Assembly (NCBI RefSeq): GCF_021018805.1
Contig: NC_086256.1
Span: 13,768,032 to 13,832,031 of the forward strand
Source of the DNA: Prinia subflava
Taxonomy: Eukaryota; Chordata; Aves; Passeriformes; Cisticolidae
DNA length: 64,000 nt
Direction: 5' to 3'
The position numbers and the translations under genes are program-made. The notes under the pieces are model-generated. The model worked only from the letters and a program-made list of their open reading frames with translations. It searched no databases and was not told where the DNA came from. Numbering within the stretch: position 1 is the stretch's first letter; every line of letters starts with the position of its first letter. Below are positions 49,301 through 62,180 of the stretch, one piece after another.

Positions 49301-52300
49301 ACATACATTCAAAAATCCAAGCTACAGTAGACTACAATTTCCTTTCCAGTGATACCCACACCTAGCACTTACTGGCTCCAGCAAGCCTTTCATGCAAGGT
49401 TTCTACTAAAAACACCATCATTTGCATTGCCTCTGGCCACATTTAAATTCAAGCACACTCCTATTTTACATACATCTCATATTTCATTTCTGTTACTATG
49501 CATCATCCACATTCCTAATAACCATGATGGGATGATGGTTTGTTACAGCAATTTTTCAGGCTTTTCTTTTGCTCTTTTCTTGTACTCTCCATCTTGTCAC
49601 AAGCCTGAAGATGTCATTCAGCTGACTTTTTGCTAGACCCTCTTAAGAGAATCCTGGTAAAGCCATTTGGACTACAGGACCTGTGAGTCTTTGCAGAGTT
49701 GAGGACGTGCCTGAGGCCATCCATGCTGTTGAGTTGGGGGTGGCCACTGGCACAAGCTGCGCTTTGGAACTGCGGCCCCATCACTGCCTGAGGACTCCGG
49801 GTTACAGAACATCCTCCCAAACATGGCTCTACTGTGTGCAGCCAGTGTTACTGTACTGAAGAAATGTCCAATTACTGGGACACTGGAAAGTTCCCAGATC
49901 TTAGTTTCTAGTGGCTTAGCAGGAATATAGCTGAAACTTATTTGGATCTCTTTTAATTCAACCTCTGAACTAACAAGGAAAAAGAAGTCAAATGACTCTT
50001 TCTCTCCTGCCTACAAAAAAGAGGGAGGAGAAAACCCCCCTTCCCATCCTGGTACAGCACAGCCTTTGTTGCTCGTGTGTCCCTTTCACTGCACTAAGAT
50101 CTCCCCTCATTTCAGCCCACGGGGATCGCTGGATTTAGCACTGCTCTAAACAAGGTCACGGGACTGTGCCCCAAACACCTTGATGCCAGCCAGGGGCTGC
50201 AGGGTACACGAATATATAGACAATATAAACAATTAACTTGCTAATAACCAAATCCAAGTTGCAAGAAATGACACAGGTAGGTTTTGGACACTCCACGTAA
50301 GCTTCTAAAAACAATCTTGTGCATTACAAAGTCCTTGTTCTTTTATTTTAATAATCATTTATCTTTAGTTTTGCTTTAAAAAAATTCACAGCTGCTAACT
50401 CAAGATGGACATAATAGTAGGAAAGGGGCTTCAAGGAACTTCCAAATGCTTACCTAAATAAGTATTTCAGAGTGCATTTATTAGCTTTGGGGCTAGAAGG
50501 ATTATTCAGCAAAACGAATCTGAATATTAAATAAAATAGTCTACACAGTCAGCACTCAGGATGGTAACAAATACTAATGAAAAAAAAAAAAAAAAGAAGA
50601 AGAAAAAAAAAAGAGGCTCATTTCTAGCCCCAGAAATGCTTTTTTTCCAAGTCAATCAAACATGTAGCTTATTTCATGGCAAAGCATTTAATATAACTAA
50701 AAATGTTAAGTACATTTTAATGGCTTTAGCCAAAGAAAATTCATTAATACAAATTCTGCTGTTGAAAAAAGTTTCTAGCAGGAAAGAAAAGCAACAATGT
50801 TTCAGTAAAAGTCTAAGCATGTCTCCTAAATGCAATCATAATGAATGAGGAAACATATTGTACATAAACATCTGAAAGACAAAAATGTGATCCATAAAAC
50901 ATACATCATCAATAACTATAAACCTAAATAATAATTGCACCACATTCATCACATTCAGAGGCAGGTAAAATTTAGACTAAAAGAGAGGACAATATGTTCC
51001 TGCTTACAGTGTAAAATGGCCCCTTGCCTGAAGCATGTACAGTGTGCCTATGTTGCTCTCTTTTGGTGAATGTGCAGTACTGACACAAATTTCTCTACAA
51101 CAATTCCAGCCTTAAAAAAATATTTATTCAACTCTGATTCCAAAACTAATCTTACAAATAACATTTAGCTTCTGATTTTAATCCTATTAAAATGCTGATT
51201 CTTTTTTCATTGTCATTATATCTAAGAAAAAGCTAATGATGTAAAAAGTTAGTTGCTCTTGTCCTTGCCTCTTCAACAGGGTTATATGCCACAGGCTACT
51301 TTATCAAAGTGGCTTGAATACTTTACAATACCTTATCTACATGCACAAAAATATTAATAAAAAATATATATGTTGAAACTGATAAATAGTTTTGGAAAAA
51401 GCATAATGATAAATTGTTTTGGTTTCTTAACATGGCAATGGCAGCTGTATTTTTATTGCATTGGAGATTAAGGAAAGAGAAGGAAAGGCCAGCAAATAGT
51501 AAAGCATTCACTGAAAAATTCTGTTTAAATACAGTTGTTTGTGTGTAGTGGCAGAATAAAGAGGATATGAAAATTAAGGCAAATGGATTTGTTCAGTTCA
51601 TGCTTGTTGAGAGACCCTCATCAGAGTTCACAGAGCAGAGACCTAGCACAGCATCATAACACAGCACTTCCCACTTTCTATACTCCCCTGCATCTCACCC
51701 TCAGTAGGCCTTCCTACCCTCCCCGTTCTCCAGTTTAAAATCTTCCTCAGCCAGCACCTTCTTAAGTGATGTCTTTAGATCCTTGTTTTCCTCATGTGTT
51801 GTCCTGTTTTGTCTCCTCTGTGTTCACCTGTTTGCTTGTACATATGTTGCACTATAAAAATGTTTAATAGTAATCTCTGTCCTTTCCACCTGGGCTGCAG
51901 AGAACTGCAGTAATAATGTTTATAACCACTTCTGTGTGGTAATTATACAGAGCCCAGTAACCTTCAGGCTATTTCTCATTCAGGACAAATAATCTAAATT
52001 AAAGAGATTAATCCTTAGGGTACACATGGACTTAAGGTACTAAAGGAGGGCAAATACTTTGCTCCATTTATTTTTGTGGAAAAGTCTAATCAACAAAGGA
52101 CAGTCTTCTTAATTTAAGCACTTAAAATGAAGCTTTCAAACCTACATGCATAAAAATAAGCGAAAATCATTCCTCATTAACGTGAGAGAAAACTTATTGG
52201 TTCTCCTGGATTTCAGTGGCACAAAATTTAATGCTCAGCATCTTTAAATCCTCTTTCTTTTACTGAGATGTATTAACTGTAGTGACATATAATTTTAGCC

Positions 52301-53013
52301 ACCACAGTGTGAAAGCTTTGCCCTTCCTCTTCTGTGAACAACAAATAAAGGAACATATAGATTTTGCATAAGTATATAAAAAAAAACTTCTCAAGGACTT
52401 AGTGATATTCAGAAAAATCTTGTCTTTTAACATATTTCAAAAAGCTACTCATCCCATTAGATCCAGATGCACCCATCTAATCTGTAAATCAAAGAAATCT
52501 CACACACAGAAGTGTGAAAGTTAAATCAGTGAGAGTTTCTGAATCTCTTTAAAACTTCTCTAAAACTTTGTGAGGAAGCCTGTGTAGTTAACTTGCTGCA
52601 TCCATACAGAACAGAGTCATAGCAGGAGACCTGTTGTGACCATGCCTTTGATTAATATTCCCACTACAACTGCTGCCCCAGGAGTAAATGGAAGTTATAC
52701 CTAATGCAGATATCATGATGAGTGAAATTTTAAGCAAATTATTACATATAAATAGTGAAGAGAGAGATTAATGGAGCCATACTTCAGTCAAATGATTCTG
52801 CCAAAGTCATGAATGGTAAGAACATAAACTGAATAATTCATAAACAGCAACACAGCTCTGGAGCAGAAATTGGAGTAGCTGTTTTAACTAACGGCCCAAA
52901 CGTGTATCTTTGCAACATATAACTGAATCAAAACAAGAGTATAATTCAGGGGCGAGGAGATCAGATAAGCTGTAATAATGGAAGCTGGTATCAAGGGAAA
53001 CAGAATGGTTGTA
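46306..53013. other. AT-rich non-coding DNA, no gene seen
   Basis: No gene is supported. An AT palindrome (ATATATATGCATATATAT) lies at 47429-47446, and an A-rich tract with GAA interruptions at 50580-50615. A GC-richer block at about 49620-49830 has short frames on the minus strand without a recognisable product. Confidence 0.55.
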
Positions 53014-53365
53014 AAATCATAGAATCATCAAAGCTGGAAGAGACCTCTATGATCAAGTCCAAGCACTGCCAAGTCCACCACTAAAACATGTTTCTAAGGG
53101 CCACGTCTACATTTTTTGAATACTTCCAGGGATTCCACTACTTCCCTGGGCAGCCTATCATAATGCTGGACCACCCTTTCAGTGAAGAAATCTTTCCTAA
53201 TATCCATTCTAAATGTCCCCTGGTGCAATTTGAGGCTATCTCCTCTTGTCACCTGGGAGAAAGACAGACCTACTGCTCTCTCCAATTACCTGTCCTTTCA
53301 AGTAACTAGAGAGAGCAGTAAGTTCCCTCCTGAGCCTCTTTTTCTCCAGGCTAAACACTCCCAAA
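53014..53365 (-). mobile_element. CR1 LINE 3' end
   Basis: The plus strand begins with the reverse complement of the CR1 terminus (TCATAGAATCATC at 53018-53030), then the antisense of the 3' UTR ('caagtccaccactaaaacat'). The minus-strand frame at 53094-53285 reads the end of CR1 ORF2 with motifs [15 protein letters not shown] and LEVFKK. ORF2 of an intact element encodes the endonuclease/reverse transcriptase used for target-primed insertion; here only the last roughly 60 codons remain, so the copy is 5'-truncated, as is usual for CR1. Recognisable similarity ends near 'ctccaggctaaacactccca'. Divergence is intermediate between the copies at 5855 and 60371. Confidence 0.9.
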
Positions 53366-55751
53366 ACAATAGATGTGAAGAATTAGGGGAGAACCCTGAG
53401 AAATTACCTGCTACAGCCCTTCTCAGCCTCCTCCATCCTACTCAACTGTAGCATCAGTCTTCTGCTACTTCAGGGTACCTTGGGGCAAAACCAAGGGGGA
53501 GATACCTGGGTCAGGACAAGGATGAACCTTGTGGATAAGTGTTTGCTGTCTACACTCCCTGGTCACATGTTTTCCCAATTCATTATACAGCCATAATTCT
53601 TTGTTTCTCACTTGAACACTGCTTGCCAGCACCTGGATGGGGGTCGTGCAATCACTTGAAGCTAGGCAGAAGGCAGTGCTGTTCAAAAGGAGAAGTGTAT
53701 GAATTCCCAGAATCTAAAGCAGAAGAGTTTTTTGTGTTCTGCTGCCCTCAGATAGTGAGTGACTTGTCACTTGTGAGATAAATTCCAACACAAAGAAGCA
53801 CATTTTAAAACGACACTATGATATATAAGGACTCATTTTGAAACACTTGACAGAAGTTTAAGTCTAACACTTGCTAACATGGGCAGAGTCTCAGTAATGT
53901 CTACTCATCTTGAGTTTGTCAAATCCCTTGCTCCACTGAATACCACTCACTGCTGTATCTCTCTAGAAACCAGTCCCAACAACCTGCAAGGCAATTTTCT
54001 ACACAACTCCATTAATTGTCTCTTGATCCCCACCCCATACAGCTCACCACCCTGCATGTCTTCCTTTTCTGGAGGAAAAGGAAGCCAGCTATAGAGAGCA
54101 GAAGAGAAGGTATCACAGCCTGGAGACTAAGGGGAAGGGAAAAGTAAGTCTCTGTACACTCTTTCAGGCTGGAGTTCTCTGCAGCTGGTGGGATGCAGCC
54201 TGTTACATCCATGACCCTTCACAGTTCAGACCAGTCAATTCACAGTTGTTCATCTGAATAACACCTTAATTGGAATGATTTCAGTTACAGTTGAGCCCAA
54301 ACATGAACAGAAGGCAGAAATTAGCTGGTTATAGTCCCTTGAAACAGCTTACATATCCAAGAGCAACTTTCTACCAGTGAGGTTTTATTAAGGGTCACAT
54401 AGATTATTTTGTCTTTTAATTTACAGTTTACAAAATAAATGCAAAGTTAAACACCAAATCCCAATAACCCATAGCAAGTGGGAAAAAATATCCTGAAATG
54501 CTAAGCTTTAAAAATTCAATTAAAAATAGAAATAAATAAATAGCCAATCAGTGTTTCTGCAATTATTCTAACTTTCATCTTTAAAATCTCCAAGTGGATT
54601 TGTATCCTATTGCTACAGAAATCAAATCATTTTTAAGTTGATAAACACTCAAGTTTACCAGTTAATTAAATCCTTTTTAGATTTTCCCCCTCTCTTTCAA
54701 TTTTAATGGAGCAAAAGTTTAAGCTTTTAATAGCAAAGTGGAGCAGCATTATATAATTCTTATAGTTGATGTTCTTAATTGCAATTACTGGTTTAAACTA
54801 GAGAACTCCTTTGGGGGCAGCTCAAGAAGGGTTTTTCTTCCTTAACTAGAGCATTAATTAGAAAATACCTGGCTTTTCTGTACCTCTGATAATCTACCTT
54901 TTTCTCTACCAAACAACTGCAAGTTTCCCATATCACTAAGATGACATGAACTAGGTTTGCAAGTTAATCCCCAGATTATATGTGACATGCTTGGTTCATA
55001 CAAGTCACACATTAGTTACATTTCAGACTCCTGAATAACAATACTATTTTATGCCGCGTCATACTAAAAATGCAATTTTCATGTGATGTCACACAACACA
55101 AAAATATAGGAAAAGCAAACTGCTTTTAAAAAAGAGAAAACTGAAGAAAAGCACCTTTGATTGGCGTTTTTGTAGGTATGTCTGACAACATCTCATTGCA
55201 CAAATGCTGCTGGCACTCCTATTCCACCTGATAACATCACACAAGGTTATAATTTTTAAAAAACAGAACAAACACCAAACCACTTACTTGATATTGATTT
55301 GTAGAAAACTACTGCTATCCAAGGAATCGCTTCTCAGCTATGTAGGGGTAGGGTCATTTGCATTATTTGATTATAGAATGTTAACAGGAATTAAATTCTG
55401 CAGAAGAAAATGTTCCCAGAAACAATAACCACCAGTACAAAAAGGCCAGGGTAATTGGTACTCAACTGCTCTCTCACTTGGCCTTGGCAACAAGAAAATG
55501 TCAAGTTGGGAAAAAACCTCTCCCAACAATTTTGAAGAAAATAACTAAAATAATAATAGGTAAGGAAAATCATCATTTGTAGTGCTAAAGTAATTCCTTT
55601 GCTGCCATCGCACCACAAAACCTTAGTCCTTTGTGCTGAGGGGCTGGCAGTAGGAACTGGATTATTTCACCAGTGTTCTGAACAAACAAAACCTGCAGAC
55701 TAAGAGAGCCCACCCTGCTCAGAGAGGATCATGGTTTTTTACAAGCTTTCT
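53366..55751. other. AT-rich non-coding DNA
   Basis: No gene is supported. The part at 54660-54800 is unique and rich in TTAAT/TAATT motifs, and could be a conserved non-coding element. Short frames near 53465-54212 are unrecognised. Confidence 0.5.
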
Positions 55752-56061
55752 TGTGGGGACAAGATCCTCTCAGGGAAACCTCTAGGCTTTGCCCTGGAAG
55801 AATGTACCATGGTTTCCTTGCCTAGGCTGAGAGAGGACTACCCCCACGGTGCCCTGCAGACCTGCTGGCCCTCTAATCTCTCCTGGATTGCTTCCCCCAT
55901 GGTGCTCTGCAGAATTACTGCAGTCTGTCTTGGATTGTTTCCCCCACTGGCCATTTGACCCTGCCCTCCCCAATTGTTCGTCCCTCATCCCCCACAGGTT
56001 TGCTGTCCCTTGCCTGCCTTTGTACCACCCCTGTGCCCTCAGACCTTTGGTTCCTGACCCC

Positions 56062-56068
56062 ATACTTA
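56062..56068 (+). promoter_or_regulatory. TATA-like box of the second LTR
   Basis: ATACTTA lies about 60 bases before the AATAAA signal, which fits the U3/R arrangement of an LTR promoter. Confidence 0.4.
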
Positions 56069-56124
56069 AGCCATGCAAACCACAAGGTCTGTGTCTTCTG
56101 TCCCTGATCCCTTCACCATGCTGA

Positions 56125-56130
56125 AATAAA
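56125..56130 (+). terminator. Polyadenylation signal of the second LTR
   Basis: A canonical AATAAA in the proposed R region fixes the LTR orientation as plus. Confidence 0.55.
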
Positions 56131-56268
56131 TCTTGCTGGAAAATATCTTACAGGAGGCCCTTCCTGTCTGTCCTCCACTGAAGCCTGTGTGTGTGTGGAC
56201 TGAAATGGCTGCTGCTGTGGCCTGCTCTGAGCAGCCTCTGAAGGAGACACTTCCAGAAGGTAGCAACA

Positions 56269-59200
56269 CTTCTCCTTCCTGCCACAATGCTATACTTTCT
56301 CATGCAGACTTACAGAATTAAACTGCAAAGAGAGCCCGGTGTTAGAGGAATGGGAGGAAGAGGACTGTGCCCGGCACAGCCCCTGCTCCTGGCTCCCGCG
56401 CTGTTGGGAACTGTTGGCCATTGCTGAGCCCTGCTGAGGGCGCAGGCAGAGCGCAGCACCGTCCGCAGCGCCTGCCGCCTTGCCACGGGGCTCCACGGCT
56501 GCCACACCTCCACACAAAACTCCTGAACCAGAAATAATCTCAACACTCAGCTGCTTAAAACCAACAGGACCAAATGTGAAATCCTTTCTCCCCACAGAAT
56601 AGCAAACCCTGATATTGAATTTTATAGGTGTACAGACACAAGAAAGGAGCATTGCTGGGCTACAGTTACTAGATGGAAGAGGCTCACTAGTAAGTGTGCA
56701 AGGAAAGGAAAGTTGTTTCTGAAAGATGTGACATTTTATTTAAAAAGAATAAAACACAATAGCACTACACAGGAAAGTACAATTTATTGTTGGTTAAATA
56801 ATTAAAGTGTTATGATTCCTGCTGAGGCTCTGCAAGCTAAGCTGCAACTCAGGTGAGGTACAAATTCCTAAATAACAAAAATGCTGACATGACAATATGC
56901 ATATTAGAGTTACTGGATGTTGTTATCGTTGATACAAAAAAAAGATATACAATTGTCCTCCTAGAATTGTAAAACAAATTATATTGCTGCCAACTCACAG
57001 AAATGTGTATACCAACTTTATTTACTTGAATTGACTATAATAACCCGTAAAGCTATCCTCACCATGTTGTTCCTGCACAGGAGAAAAAAAAATTACTGTG
57101 AAATAGATCTAATCACTGCAAAAGCTTGACTGAGAGCCAAGCCTCTTGACAATATAGGTGTTTCTCAAGTAAGAGTAGACAACCAATTACTTCAGCACTC
57201 TAATCCTAAGTAGGTTTTCTATTATCATTAATAATACCTGAATTGGTGTACTTGAAAGAAGATGTACAGCAGGCAGAGTTGTTGCAGAGTATACTGATTG
57301 GATACCATTTGGACAACTGAAATAAATACTTTCTGTAAAAGAGTTGTATTCAAACACAGATGAGAACATATACTTGGATAGTTTAAACACTGTTTCACAT
57401 CAGATGATGATTCATATTTCTATTAAAGCTTTTTCCTCAAACCCAGACTTGTTAGCATTTGGAAGATATAAGATATACAAAACTTACTGTTTTCTCCATT
57501 TGAGTGAGCTGGGGGTGGAGGGAAGGAAGGGGAGAAAAACTACAAAATGTCACAGCTTGGGAGGAACAGTGGGAATTAGCAACAACTTCCTCTACAGCAA
57601 GCAGCCACCCTACTCTGACAGCTACAACACTGCGCATGAGAAGGCACCAACAGCTTGGAGGACAGCAACTAAAGAGGTGCTGCACTTACCCTGCTTTTTG
57701 AAAACATTCCCTTGCTACCTATGTTCCCACTGTTCACCACTTGTGATCAGTACTGTCATGCTCAATGGCACACTTGTGGAGCAAAGCATTTGGCTTCTCG
57801 GTTGGTCAAAAGGCATATCACAGCTGAAGGAAGATGGGGGTTCCTGTGTTTCAAAACAAAAGCAGAGGCTGTGGTGACAGGAGAGGAACATGCATGCTGG
57901 ATCCAGACAGAAATAGAAGAAAGCACCAACTCTATGTCTGATGTGCCACGTAGTCAAGTTTAGTGAGTATAACCAAACCACAAAGCTTTAGGTGGTCATT
58001 CTGATTACATTACTCTGGCAAACCATCCCACAGATTAACTGAATTAAAGTTTGGAAAGACGCTGTCCAGGTCCATTTTACCAATACTTGTAGAAGTATTT
58101 TAAGTATCAGAGGAACATATTTTTCACCATGCCAGTAAGATTTCTGAGTTGCTTCTGGCTGCATAATGTCTCTAAACACCAAAGCAACCAACAGGGTGAC
58201 TGAAGTTAAACTGCCCTACAGCAGACTTGTCTACTACTGTGCCATTTTGATGCAGCTACTTTGTTCAGTCTCTGAATCAGAGTAAAAGAAATCAGATGGC
58301 TTGAATCCCACACAATTGTGAAAAAGCACATCACACCCATGAAGAGTTCAAACCTAGCATGACTCAGCAGAACACCTGCAATCATCTAATAGGGCTGAAT
58401 GGGAAAGGACAGGTGGGATGGAAGAAAATCCAACCCTTCCCCATCTCTGAGATTCCCAACTATTTACCAACATGGTCAGTTTCAAAAAAAAATGTGTCTA
58501 GACAGCACAGTGCTCCCAGTTCATTAGTTACCAGAAAGAGTCCAGATTTCTCACAGGACAATGTGTACTACTTCTTGTTGTCTATGTTTACTTGTTTGAC
58601 AAATGTAATGCCTTTGTAAAGGACCGTGTAAATCAGTTATTTACCAAACAAACACTAGAACTAATGAAACCTGTAGCTACACGTGACCCACAAGTCCCTG
58701 GACCAGCTAACAAGGTCAGAGCTGCAAGAATGTAACTTCAGTTTTGAGACAATTCAGCACTCAGCAGAGAGGTGTTTGCACACGAGGGCTGCTCAAGGCA
58801 CAGGTGCATTCTCCTGGAAACACATATTGAGTTCTCATATTTGTCTATTCTTGTGCCAGATGCATCTTTGCTGAGTCCAGTTGTGTGTCACTCAGAGCTG
58901 TATTTCTCTTTGCAAAGTGAATCAATCCCATCCCTCCTGCGCAAGGACAACCAGAGTGATAGTCTGATACCTGGGTCACATTAAGAAATCTGTGCACTAC
59001 ATAGAAGTTTGAAATACAAATATTGAATGACTTTTTTTTAATCTTGAAATGAAAAGCTTCTATTTAGAAAGTAAGCTCCTCTATGTCCTTCTGATAAGCT
59101 TCCATAAGAGACAGTAGATTGTGGGGAATTTTGTAAGGAAAAACTGACAGGGTATAATGATACAGGATAGTCAGATGACACTGCACCACTTAGTTAAAAT

Positions 59201-60370
59201 TTATATATAGCATTAAGTGAAACCATCTGTTCTGCCTTGCAGAATTATTTGCCATAACAGCAAATAATTTCCACAAAAGTGGGCACAAGGAAAACTTTTA
59301 AAATGAAACCTTCTCCAGGATGTTTTTTTCTTGCCATATCCCCTTACTTCTTGCATCCTTTTTGGGCTCCAATCTACCTCATGGCTGCTACCCTCAGCCT
59401 TGAAAGGCAGCACTTTGCAGCGAGTGGGCTGCCCGTGCTGACAAACATCACCCCCACACACTCTGTGCTGGTGCTCAGCAGAGCTGCGTGACAGGAGCTG
59501 GGAGCAGTGGTGATGTGAGGGCACAGCAGCAAGGGCGGGTAGGGGTCACTTCCCTACGCTCCCCTGCCCTTGATAAGGCTGCTGATAAGTCCTGACAGGG
59601 GCCAGCTCAGAGGGGACTGGCTGCTGTGCAGCCACCTGAGCCAGCATGGCACGCTGAGCCTGTACACTCATGTCAGACACCATTTCAGCCAGGCACGGGC
59701 TGCACTTCCCTCTGTGGTGCTAAAAGCAGGCTGACCCACGCACTGGGTACTTGGGGCCATACACAGTAGCCTTAACTGCATTATTTTGTAGCAAAAGCCA
59801 CAGCACCTGTGTTGAAAGGAGGGCAATATTCAGTTCAGTATTAACAATTTTCCGTTCACAAAAATGTTGCCTTTTGTTTTAAAGAGGAAATGAGGATATG
59901 TTAAAAACATCAAGAATGCATCTGCCTTGATTCCCCACAAGCAGCATCTTCTGTTCCATATACGTAAATGGTAAAATTACCCCCATTTCCTTAAGAGTCC
60001 TAAAGTGCTACAGGTATTTACACACTAACAAAGACTCTTCTATGTTAACAAGAGATTTCAATCATGTAGGCAACAGCACAGAGGTGGCTGGCAGAGAACA
60101 AAGAACACAGATGCAGAATAACAACTAACACATGGGAAATTTTACCACATACAGAAAAAATTACGGATGTTTTTAGCAAATGCTGAAGTGAAAGATTTTC
60201 CAGTAAGAATACCATTTAAAAGCAAACTATTTCCTCCTGAAAATGGATTCCCATTGCAACAGCTTCAAGTTAACTGTTTTAACAATGCATGCAAAGCTAA
60301 CTTGCAAATATTCATATTTGCTAACACCTAAATTAGATGCTATAACTGTCAATGCAATTCAATCTTTTCA
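56269..60370. other. Non-coding DNA with GC-rich patches, no gene seen
   Basis: A GC-rich patch (about 56370-56515) with several CpGs follows the LTR. The 177-codon plus frame at 57344-57877 is the longest in the window outside the CpG islands. It shows no domain, and about one frame of that size is expected by chance in 64 kb. A second GC-richer block lies at about 59390-59770 and is unrecognised. Confidence 0.5.
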
Positions 60371-61180
60371 CAGAATCAGTTAGGTTGGAAAAGACCTCCA
60401 AGATCAAGTCCAACCTATGATCGAACACCACTACGTCAACTAGAGCATGGTACCAAGTGCCATGTCCAGCCTTTTCTTAAACACCTCCTGGGATGGTGAC
60501 TCCATCACCTCCCTGGCCAGTCCATTGCAACGTCTAATCATTTCTCGGAAGAAATTCCCACAAATCTCCCACCTGAACTGCCGCTGGCACAGCTTGAGAC
60601 TATGTCCTCTTGTCCTGTCACCAGTTCCCTGGGAGGTCAGCCTGACCCTGCCTGGCTACACCCTCCTTTCAGGGAGCTGCAAAGTGAGATAAGGCCACCC
60701 CTGAGCCCCATCTTCTCCAGGTTAAACAACCCCAGATCCTCCAGCTGCTCCTCACAGGACTTACCCTCCAGACCCTTCACCAGCTTCACTGCCGTCCACT
60801 GGACACTCTGCAGCACCTCCATGTCCTTCCTGTACGGAGGGGCCCAGAACTGGACACAGAGCTCGACGTGCCTCACCAGTGCCAAGTACTGGGGCACAAT
60901 CCCTGTCCTAGTCCTGCTGGCCACGCTGCTTCTCCAATAAGCCAGGATGCCACTGGCCTTCTTGGCTGTGCTGGCTCGTACCCAGCAGCTGTTGGCCAGC
61001 AGCCCCAGGTCCCTTTCTGCCAGGCATCTTTCCAGCCACTCTGCCCCAGCCCTGGGGCACTGCAGGGGTTTGCTGTGACACTGGGGCAGGACTCAGCATT
61101 TCTCTTTGTTGAGCCTCATACTCTTGGTCTCTGCCATCAATCCAGCCTGTCCCAATCTCTCTGGGCATATTTTTAATATT
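60371..61180 (-). mobile_element. CR1 LINE, 5'-truncated, relatively young
   Basis: About 810 bp of CR1 in minus orientation. The plus strand opens with the antisense terminus (CAGAATCAGTTAGGTTGGAA and the tract 'aagacctccaagatcaagtc'). The minus frame at 60637-60924 reads the C-terminal part of ORF2 with motifs YLALVRHVELCVQFWAP, YRKDMEVLQSVQ, KLVKGLE and LGLFNLEK. Further 5' the homology continues in another frame (GAAGQQLLGTSQ, SQEGQWHPG), so at least one frameshift has broken the protein. It is the longest and least diverged CR1 here. ORF2 in intact elements is the endonuclease/reverse transcriptase; this copy cannot move on its own. It ends about 380 bp before CpG island 2. Confidence 0.93.
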
Positions 61181-61559
61181 TTCGCTTGAATATACAGGGA
61201 AAGTCATAAACCATAAACTGAGGCTTTTTTATATATAAGTGGATTTGTTCTAGAACTCCTAGACCAGATAAGGAACCTTTCAGATGTAATTTGAAACACT
61301 AATTTGTTTACTTTTCAGTACAGAGAATCAGCGACTTACAGAGAATCAGAGACTTATTTTTCTATAACAAGTATAAGACATTCTTTGTCGGCAGGACCAT
61401 AACTATCCAAGGCCAAGGTCTACAAATAGGTGTCCTTATGATGTACTTCAAGTAACATTTCCTTTAACATCATTTAAGCAATGGTTTCAAAAAGGCATTC
61501 TCCTTGCTCTGGACTTCAGATAACACGTGAAGTGTTTGTAATTTTTAATAACTTGCGTT
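61181..61559. other. AT-rich spacer between CR1 and CpG island 2
   Basis: No gene or recognisable repeat. A direct repeat of CAGAGAATCAG-type sequence lies at about 61321-61352 (agagaatcagcgacttacag then agagaatcagagacttattt). Confidence 0.5.
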
Positions 61560-62180
61560 TCCGAGCCCATCTCTACGCTGGGCACGGTCGGTCAGCCCCG
61601 GAGCGCGGTGAGCGCTGCCCAGCACGGCCCCGCCCGGGACCGCCCCTCGCCAGCCGGGAACGGGCGGTGCCGGCGCTTTTAGCCCCTCCCGGCTAATTAA
61701 CTGTAAAAACGGTGTCAAGGGGAATAATAATAATAATAATAAAGGGCGATATTTTTGACTAAGCGCCAGCGGGGCTTGCGGAGGTCCCGTTATGGATAAA
61801 CGAGCAGCTCAGCTCCCCCGCCGCTCTCCCAGCGCCGGGCGGGACGCGGCTGCCGCCTCAGGCGCCCGGAGCTGGACACGCAGCGGGCGCCTTCAGGTGC
61901 TGTGATACACCGCTACGGAACACATTATCTCGTTTCAGGCGTGTCTTAACTGGTTAAAGAACACCGCGGGCAGCATCTTTGCCTCGCTTCGCGGCTCCCA
62001 CGGCACTTGAGAACAGACCCGGGATCTGGCTGCGCTGCAGCGGACACTGCTGGCCTGCCCTCTCCTCCACGCCCCGAGCGCCCGCTGCTCCCAAAGCGAG
62101 CCTGGATGAGGGGCGGGCTGACCTGCCGGTCAAAAGGCTGCAGGTGCTGCCACAGCAGCGCTTGCAGGAGCTCAAGGCCA
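61560..62180. promoter_or_regulatory. CpG island 2, candidate promoter
   Basis: About 620 bases of GC-rich, CpG-dense DNA, interrupted at 61690-61760 by an AT-rich insert that contains six AAT units (61723-61740). GC boxes are at 61628-61635 (CCCCGCCC) and 61640-61646 (CCGCCCC). An ATG at 61792 opens a 37-codon plus-strand frame (MDKRAAQLPRRS...) ending just after CTTCAGGTGCTG, where CAG/GTGC could be a weak splice donor. This could be a first coding exon, but nothing in the peptide is recognisable. Minus-strand frames at 61954-62181 are equally uninformative. Direction and target gene are unknown. Confidence 0.55.
61723..61740 (+). repeat. (AAT)6 microsatellite
   Basis: There are six perfect AAT units, inside an AT-rich interruption of CpG island 2. 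Confidence 0.9.

Larger units (their letters stand above)
55752..56268 (+). mobile_element. Likely solo LTR of an endogenous retrovirus, 517 bp
   Basis: The proposed element starts TGTGGGGAC and ends GCAACA, giving TGT...ACA ends. The flanking 5-mers TTTCT (55747-55751) and CTTCT (56269-56273) match at four of five bases, consistent with an aged 5-bp duplication such as ERVL-like elements make. Inside it are a TATA-like ATACTTA (56062-56068) and an AATAAA signal (56125-56130) spaced as in a short R region, followed by about 140 bases of U5-like sequence. There is no gag, pol or env nearby, so a solo LTR is the simplest reading. The ends are inferred from these signals, not from a family match, so boundaries may shift. 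Confidence 0.6.

Noticed and set aside
49620..49830. GC-richer block as a retrogene or LTR fragment
   Set aside because: No terminal motifs, poly(A) tail or recognisable peptide.
57344..57877. 177-codon plus-strand open frame
   Set aside because: No domain or family is recognisable. With about 6,000 stop codons expected over six frames in 64 kb, roughly one frame of this length arises by chance. No splice or promoter context supports it.
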